Below are positions 27,101 through 36,100 of a stretch of 64,000 bases of DNA, one piece after another. Under the pieces are notes generated by a model that made no database searches, was not told the origin of the DNA, and was given only the letters and a program-made list of their open reading frames with translations. Source of the stretch: Marthasterias glacialis (taxonomy: Eukaryota; Echinodermata; Asteroidea; Forcipulatida; Asteriidae); contig OU452221.1 in assembly GCA_911728455.2 (NCBI GenBank), positions 10,274,141 through 10,338,140 on the forward strand, read 5' to 3'. The first letter of the stretch is position 1; each line of letters starts with the position of its first letter. The position numbers and the translations under genes were made by a program.

Positions 27101-30100
27101 TTACCAGCTTGCAATTTTGGCTAAAATTACATGAAACTTCAAAAGGAACAAACAGCAAGGCTCACCCCTTACAATTTTGGCTAAAATTACATGAAATGTC
27201 AAAGGAACAAACCACAAGGCTCACCCCTTGCAATGTTGGCTAAAATTACATGAAACTTCAAAAGGAACAAACAACAAGGCTCACCCCTTGCAATTTTGGC
27301 TAAAATTACATGAAATGTCAAAGAAACAAACAGCAAGGCTCACCCCTTGCAATTTTGGCTAAAATGAAATGTCAAAAGGAACAAACAGCAAGGCTCACCC
27401 CTTGCAATGTTGGCTAAAATTACATGAAACTTCAAAAGGAACAAACAGCAAGGCTCACCCCTTACAATTTTGGCTAAAATTACATGAAATGTCAAAGAAA
27501 CAAACAGCAAGGCTCACCCCTTGCAGTTCTGGCTAAAATTACATGAAACTTCAAAAGGAACAAACAGCAAGGCTCACCCCTTTGCAATTTTGGCTAAAAT
27601 TACATGAAATGTCAAAGGAACAAACCACAAGGCTCACCCCTTGCAATGTTGGCTAAAATTACATGAAACTTCAAAAGGAACAAACAGCAAGGCTCACCCC
27701 TTGCAATGTTGGTTAAAATTACATGAAACTTCAAAAGGAACAAACAGCAAGGCTCATTCCTTGCAATTTTGGCTAAAACTACATGAAATTTCAAAGGAAC
27801 AAACAGCAAGGCTCACCCCTTGCAATGTTGGCTAAAATTACATGAAACTTCAAAAGGAACAAACAGCAAGGCTTACCAGCTTGCAATGGTGGCTAAAATT
27901 ACATGAAACTTCAAAAGGAACAAACAGCAAGGCTCACCCCTTGCAATTTTGGCTAAAATTACATGAAATGTCAAAGGAACAAACCACAAGGCTCACCCCT
28001 TGCAATGTTGGCTAAAATTACATGAAACTTCAAAAGGAACAAACAGCAAGGCTCACCCCTTGCAATTTTGGCTAAAATTACATGAAATGTCAAAGAAACA
28101 AACAGCAAGGCTCACCCCTTGCAATTTTGGCTAAAATTACATGAAACTTCAAAAGGAACAAACAGCAAGGCTCACCCCTTGCAATTTTGGCTAAAATTAC
28201 ATGAAACTTCAAAAGGAACAAACAGCAAGGCTCACCCCTTACAATGTTAGCTAAAATTACATGAAATGTCAAAGGAACAAACAGCAAGGCTTACCAGCTT
28301 GCAATGGTGGCTAAAATTACATGAAACTTCAAAAGGAACAAACAGCAAGGCTCACCCCTTGCAATTTTGGCTAAAATTACATGAAATGTCAAAGGAACAA
28401 ACCACAAGGCTCACCCCTTGCAATGTTGGCTAAAATTACATGAAACTTCAAAAGGAACAAACAGCAAGGCTCACCCCTTGCAATTTTGGCTAAAATTACA
28501 TGAAATGTCAAAGAAACAAACAGCAAGGCTCACCCCTTGCAATTTTGGCTAAAATTACATGAAACTCCAAAAGGAACAAACAGCAAGGCTCACCCTTTAC
28601 AATTTTGGCTAAAATTACATGAAATGTCAAAGGAACAAACCACAAGGCTCACCCCTTGCAATGTTGGCTAAAATTACATGAAATGTCAAAGAAACAAACA
28701 GCAAGGCTCACCCCTTGCAATTTTGGCTAAAATTACATGAAACTTCAAAAGGAACAAACAGCAAGGCTCACCCCTTGCAATGTTGGCTAAAATTACATGA
28801 AACTTCAAAAGGAACAAACAGCAAGGTTCATTCCTTGTAATTTTGGCTAAAACTACATGAAATGTCAAAGGAACAAACAGCAAGGCTCACCCCTTGCAAT
28901 GTTGGCTAAAATTACATGAAATGTCAAAGAAACAAACAGCAAGGCTTACCCCTTGCAATGGTGGCTAAAATTACATGAAACTTCAAAAGGAACAAACAGC
29001 AAGGCTCACCCCTTGCAATTTTGGCTAAAATTACATGAAACTTCAAAGAAACAAACAGCAAGGCTCACCCCTTGCAATGTTGGCTAAAATTACATGAAAT
29101 GTCAAAGAAACAAACAGCAAGGCTCACCCCTTGCAATTTTGGCTAAAATTACATGAAACTTCAAAAGGAACAAACAGCAAGGCTCACCCCTTACAATGTT
29201 GGCTAAAATTACATGAAACTTCAAAAGGAACAAACAGCAAGGCTCACCCCTTGCAATTTTGGCTAAAATTACATGAAACTTCAAAAGGAACAAACAGCAA
29301 GGCTCACCCCTTGCAATTTTGGCTAAAATTACATGAAACTTCAAAGAAACAAACAGCAAGGCTCACCCCTTGCAATGTTGGCTAAAATTACATGAAATGT
29401 CAAAGAAACAAACAGCAAGGCTCACCCCTTGCAATTTTGGCTAAAATTACATGAAACTTCAAAAGGAACAAACAGCAAGGCTCACACCTTACAATGTTGG
29501 CTAAAATTACATGAAACTTCAAAAGGAACAAACAGCAAGGCTGACCCCTTGCAATTTTGGCTAAAATTACATGAAATGTCAAAGGAACAAACCACAAGGC
29601 TCACCCCTTGCAATGTTGGGTAAAATTACATGAAATGTCAAAGAAACAAACAGCAAGGCTCACCCCTTGCAATTTTGGCTAAAATTACATGAAATGTCAA
29701 AAGGAACAAACAGCAAGGTTTACCAGCTTGCAATTTTGGCTAAAATTACGTGAAACTTCAAAAGGAACAAACAGCAAGGCTCACCCCTTACAATTTTGGC
29801 TAAAATTACATGAAATGTCAAAGAAACAAACAGCAAGGCTCACCCCTTGCAATTTTGGCTAAAATTACATGAAAAATCAAAAGGAACAAACAGCAAGGCT
29901 CACCCCTTGCAATTTTGGCTAAAATTACATGAAATGTCAAAGGAACAAACCACAAGGCTCACCCCTTGCAATGTTGGCTAAAATTACATGAAACTTCAAA
30001 AGGAACAAACAGCAAGGCTCACCCCTTACAATTTTGGCTAAAATTACATGAAATGTCAAAGGAACAAACCACAAGGCTCACCCCTTGCAATTTTGGCTAA

Positions 30101-33100
30101 AATTACATGAAACTTCAAAAGGAACAAACAGCAAGGCTCACCCCTTGCAATTTTGGCTAAAATTACATGAAATGTCAAAAGGAACAAACAGCAAGGCTTA
30201 CCAGCTTGCAATTTTGGCTAAAATTACATGAAACTTCAAAAGGATTAAACAGCAAGGCTCACCCCTTACAATTTTGGCTAAAATTACATGAAATGTCAAA
30301 GAAACAAACAGCAAGGCTCACCCCTTGCAGTTCTGGCTAAAATTACATGAAACTTCAAAAGGAACAAACAGCAAGGCTCACCCCTTGCAATTTTGGCTAA
30401 AATTACATGAAATGTCAAAGGAACAAACCACAAGGCTCACCCCTTGCAATGTTGGCTAAAATTACATGAAACTTCAAAAGGAACAAACAGCAAGGCTCAC
30501 CCCTTGCAAATTGGCTAAAATTACATGAAACTTCAAAAGGAACAAACAGCAAGGCTCACCCCTAACAATTTTGGCTAAAATTACATGAAATGTCAAAGGA
30601 ACAAACAGCAAGGCTTACCAGCTTGCAATGTTGGCTAAAATTACATGAAACTTCAAAAGGAACAAACAGCAAGGCTCACCCCTTGCAATTTTGGCTAAAA
30701 TTACATGAAACTTCAAAAGGAACAAACAGCAAGGCTCACCCCTTGCAATTTTGGCTAAAATTACATGAAATGTCAAAGGAACAAACCACAAGGCTCACCC
30801 CTTGCAATGTTTGCTAAAATTACATGAAACTTCAAAAGGAACAAACAACAAGGCTCACCCCTTGCAATTTTGGCTAAAATTACATGAAATGTCAAAGAAA
30901 CAAACAGCAAGGCTCACCCCTTGCGATTTTGGCTAAAATTACATGAAACTCCAAAAGGAACAAACAGCAAGGCTCACCCCTTACAATTTTGGCTAAAATT
31001 ACAAGAAATGTCAAAGGAACAAACCACAAGGCTCACCCCTTGCAATGTTGGCTAAAATTACATGAAACTTCAAAAGGAACAAACAGCAAGGTTCACCCCT
31101 TGCAATTTTGGCTAAAATCACATGAAATGTCAAAGAAACAAACAGCAAGGCTCACCCCTTGCAATTTTGGCTAAAATTACATGAAATGTCAAAAGGAACA
31201 AACAGCAAGGCTTACCAGCTTGCAATTTTGGCTAAAATTACATGAAACTTCAAAAGGAACAAACAGCAAGGCTCACCCCTTACAACTTTGGCTAAAATTA
31301 CATGAAATGTCAAAGAAACAAACAGCAAGGCTCACCCCTTGCAATTTTGGCTAAAATTACATGAAACTTCAAAAGGAACAAACAGCAAGGCTCACCCCTT
31401 GCAATTTTGGCTAAAATTACATGAAATGTCAAAGGAACAAACCACAAGGCTCACCCCTTGCAATGTTGGCTAAAATTACATGAAACTTCAAAAGGAACAA
31501 ACAGCAAGGCTCACCCCTTGCAATTTTGGCTAAAATTACATGAAATGTCAAAGAAACAAAAAGCAAGGCTCACCCCTTGCAATTTTGGCGAAAATTACAT
31601 GAAACTTCAAAAGGAACAAACAGCAAGGCTCACCCCTTACAATTTTGGCTAAATTTACATGAAATGTCAAAGGAACAAACAGCAAGGCTTACCAGCTTGC
31701 AATGTTGGCTTAAATTACATGAAACTTCAAAAGGATTAAACAGCAAGGCTCACCCCTTACAATGTTGGCTAAAATTACATGAAAAGTGAAAGGAATAAAC
31801 AACAAGGCTCACCCCTTGCAATTTTGGCTAAAATTACATGAAAAGTGAAAGGAATAAACAGCAAGGCTCACCCCTTGCAATGTTGGCTAAAATTACATGA
31901 AACTTCAAAAGGAACAAACAGCAAGGCTCACCCCTTGCAATTTTAGCTAAAACAAAATGAAATGTCAAAGGAACAAACAGCAAGGCTCACCCCTTGCAAT
32001 GTTGGCTAAAATTACATGAAACTTCAAAAGGAACAAACAGCAAGGCTCACCCCTTGCAATGTTGGCTAAAATTACATGAAATGTCAAAGGAACAAACCAC
32101 AAGGCTCACCCCTTGCAATGTTGGCTAAATTTACATGAAACTTCAAAAGGAACAAACAGCAAGGCTCACCCCATGCAATTTTGGCTAAAATTACATGAAA
32201 TGTCAAAGAAACAAACAGCAAGGCTCACCCCTTGCAATTTTGGCTAAAATTACATGAAACTTCAAAAGGAACAAACAGCAAGGCTCACCCCTTACAATTT
32301 TGGCTAAAATTACATGAAATGTCAAAGGAACAAACAGCAAGGCTTACCAGCTTGCAATGTTGGCTTAAATTACATGAAACTTCAAAAGGATTAAACAGCA
32401 AGGCTCACCCCTTACAATGTTGGCTAAAATTACATGAAAAGTGAAAGGAATAAACAACAAGGCTTACCCCTTGCAATTTTGGCTAAAATTACATGAAAAG
32501 TGAAAGGAATAAACAGCAAGGCTCACCCCTTGCAATGTTGGCTAAAATTACATGAAACTTCAAAAGGAACAAACAGCAAGGCTCACACCTTGCAATTTTA
32601 GCTAAAACAAAATGAAATGTCAAAGGAACAAACAGCAAGGCTTACCCGCTTGTAATGTTGGCTAAAATTACATGAAACTTCAAAAGGAACAAACAACAAT
32701 GCTCACCCCTTGCAAAGTTGGCTAAAACTACATGAAATGTCAAAGGAACAAACCACAAGGCTCACCCCTTGCAATGTTGGCTAAATTTACATGAAACTTC
32801 AAAAGGATTAAACAGCAAGGCTAATCCCTTGCAATTTTGGCTAAAATTACATGACACTTCAAAAGGAACAAACAGCAAGGCTCACCCCTTGCAATGTTGG
32901 CTAAAATTACATGAAATGTCTAAGAAACAAACAGCAAGGCTCACCCCTTGCAATGTTGGCTAAAATTACATGAAATGTCAAAGGAACAAACAGCAAGGCT
33001 TACCCGCTTGCAATGTTGGCTAAAATTACATGAAACTTCAAAACAGCAAGACTCATTCCTTGTAATGTTGGCTAAAATTACATGAAACTTCAAAAGGAAC

Positions 33101-36100
33101 AAACAGCAAGGCTCACCCCTTGCAATTTTGGCTAAAATTACATGAAATGTCAAAGGAACAAACCACAAGGCTCACCCCTTGCAATGTTGGCTAAAATTAC
33201 ATGAAATGTCAAAGAAACAAACAGCAAGGCTCACCCCTTGCAATTTTGGCTAAAATTACATGAAATGTCAAAGGAACAAACCACAAGGCTCACACCTTGC
33301 AATGTTGGCTAAAATTACATGAAACTTCAAAAGGAACAAACAGCAAGGCTCACCACTTGCAATTTTGGCTAAAATTACATGAAATGTCAAAGAAACAAAC
33401 AGCAAGGCTCACCCCTTGCAATTTTGGCTAAAATTACATGAAATGTCAAAGGAACAAACAGCAAGGCTTACCAGCTTGCAATGTTGGCTTAAATTACATG
33501 AAACTTCAAAAGGATTAAACAGCAAGGCTCACCCCTTACAATGTTGGCTAAAATTACATGAAAAGTGAAAGGAATAAACAACAAGGCTTACCGCTTGCAA
33601 TTTTGGCTAAAATTACATGAAAAGTGAAAGGAATAAACAGCAAGGCTCACCCCTTGCAATGTTGGCTAAAATTACATGAAACTTCAAAAGGAACAAACAG
33701 CAAGGCTCACACCTTGCAATTTTAGCTAAAACAAAATGAAATGTCAAAGGAACAAACAGCAAGGCTTACCCGCTTGTAATGTTGGCTAAAATTACATGAA
33801 ACTTCAAAAGGAACAAACAACAATGCTCACCCCTTGCAATGTTGGCTAAAACTACATGAAATGTCAAAGGAACAAACCACAAGGCTCACCCCTTGCAATG
33901 TTGGCTAAATTTACATGAAACTTCAAAAGGATTAAACAGCAAGGCTAATCCCTTGCAATTTTGGCTAAAATTACATGAAACTTCAAAAGGAACAAACAGC
34001 AAGGCTCACCCCTTGCAATGTTGGCTAAAATTACATGAAACTTCAAAAGGAACAAACAGCAAGGCTCACCCCTTGCAATGTTGGCTAAAATTACATGAAA
34101 TGTCAAAGGAACAAACAGCAAGGCTTACCCGCTTGCAATGTTGGCTAAAATTACATGAAACTTCAAAACAGCAAGACTCATTCCTTGTAATGTTGGCTAA
34201 AATTACATGAAACTTCAAAAGGAACAAACAGCAAGGCTCACCCCTTGCAATTTTGGCTAAAATTACATGAAATGTCAAAGGAACAAACCACAAGGCTCAC
34301 CCCTTGCAATGTTGGTTAAAATTACATGAAATGTCAAAGAAACAAACAGCAAGGCTCACCCCTTGCAATTTTGGCTAAAATTACATGAAACTTCAAAAGG
34401 AACAAACAGCAAGGCTCACCCCTTGCAATTTTGGCTAAAATTACATGAAATGTCAAAGGAACAAACCACAAGGCTCAACCCTTGCAATGTTGGCTAAAAT
34501 TACATGAAACTTCAAAAGGAACAAACAGCAAGGCTCACCCCTTGCAATTTTGGCTAAAATTACATGAAATGTCAAAGGAACAAACCACAAGGCTCACCCC
34601 TTGCAATGTTGGCTAAAATTACATGAAATGTCAAAGAAACAAACAGCAAGGCTCACCCCTTGCAATTTTGGCTAAAATTACATGAAACTTCAAAAGGAAC
34701 AAACAGCAAGGCTCACCCCTTGCAATTTTGGCTAAAATTACATGAAATGTCAAAGGAACAAACCACAAGGCTCACCCCTTGCAATGTTGGCTAAAATTAC
34801 ATGAAACTTCAAAAGGAACAAACAGCAAGGCTCACCCCTTGCAATTTTGGCTAAAATTACATGAAATGTCAAAGAAACAAACAGCAAGGCTCACCCCTTG
34901 CAATTTTGGCTAAAATTACATGAAACTTCAAAAGGAACAAACAGCAAGGCTCACCCCTTACAATTTTGGCTATAATTACATGAAATGTCAAAGGAACAAA
35001 CAGCAAGGCTTACCAGCTTGCAATGTTGGCTAAAATTACATGAAACTTCAAAAGGAACAAACAGCAAGGCTCACACCTTGCAATTTTAGCTAAAACAAAA
35101 TGAAATGTCAAAGGAACAAACAGCAGGCTTACCCGCTTGTAATGTTGGCTAAAATTACATGAAACTTCAAAAGGAACAAACAGCAATGCTCACCCCTTGC
35201 AATGTTGGCTAAAACTACATGAAATGTCAAAGGAACAAACCACAAGGCTCACCCCTTGCAATGTTGGCTAAAATTACATGAAACTTCAAAAGGATTAAAC
35301 AGCAAGGCTAATCCCTTGCAATTTTGGTTAAAATTACATGAAACTTCAAAAGGAACAAACAGCAAGGCTCACCCCTTGCAATGTTGGCTAAAATTACATG
35401 AAATGTCAAAGAAACAAACAGCAAGGCTCACCCCTTGCAATGTTGGCTAAAATTACATGAAACTTCAAAAGGAACAAACAGCAAGGCTCACCCCTTGCAA
35501 TGTTGGCTAAAATTACATGAAATGTCAAAGGAACAAACAGCAAGGCTTACCAGCTTGCAATGTTGGCTAAAATTACATGAAACTTCAAAACAGCAAGACT
35601 CATTCCTTGTAATGTTGGCTAAAATTACATGAAACTTCAAAAGGAACAAACAGCAAGGCTAACCCCTTGCAATTTTGGCTTATATTACATGAAACTTCAA
35701 AAGGAACAAACCGAAATTAACTCACCATTGTAATTTCGGCTAAAATTACATGAAATTCCAAAGGAATGAACAACAAGGCTTACCCCTTATAGTTTTTGCA
35801 ACAATTGCATCAATCGTCAAAGGAATGAACAGCGAGGCTTACCCCTTACAATTTTTGCCAAAATTACACAGATCTTCAAAAGGAATGAACAGCTGGGCTT
35901 ACCCCTTGCATTAATTCAAATGACATTCTTTTACTGACGCTCAATTCTATTAAAGGTGCACATTGCTGAAAAATGTACATTTTATAGAAGTCGTTTAGCT
36001 TCCCTGTGGCCTTCTTGTACATGTACAATACAATATTTCCCCAGTGCATGCTTCTCTCATGCCTTTTTAGTATAACATGAGTTTTTTTTCATGTGTTCTA

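Noticed and set aside
20600..35700. Many open frames on both strands ([13 protein letters not shown] and [14 protein letters not shown] repeats)
   Set aside because: They read a 60 bp satellite whose period is a multiple of three. They appear equally on both strands, end wherever a 59 bp unit occurs, and lack splice or start context.
19880..35930. CRISPR-like regular repeat array
   Set aside because: There are no unique spacers: the units are contiguous 59-60 bp monomers. The host gene is eukaryotic.
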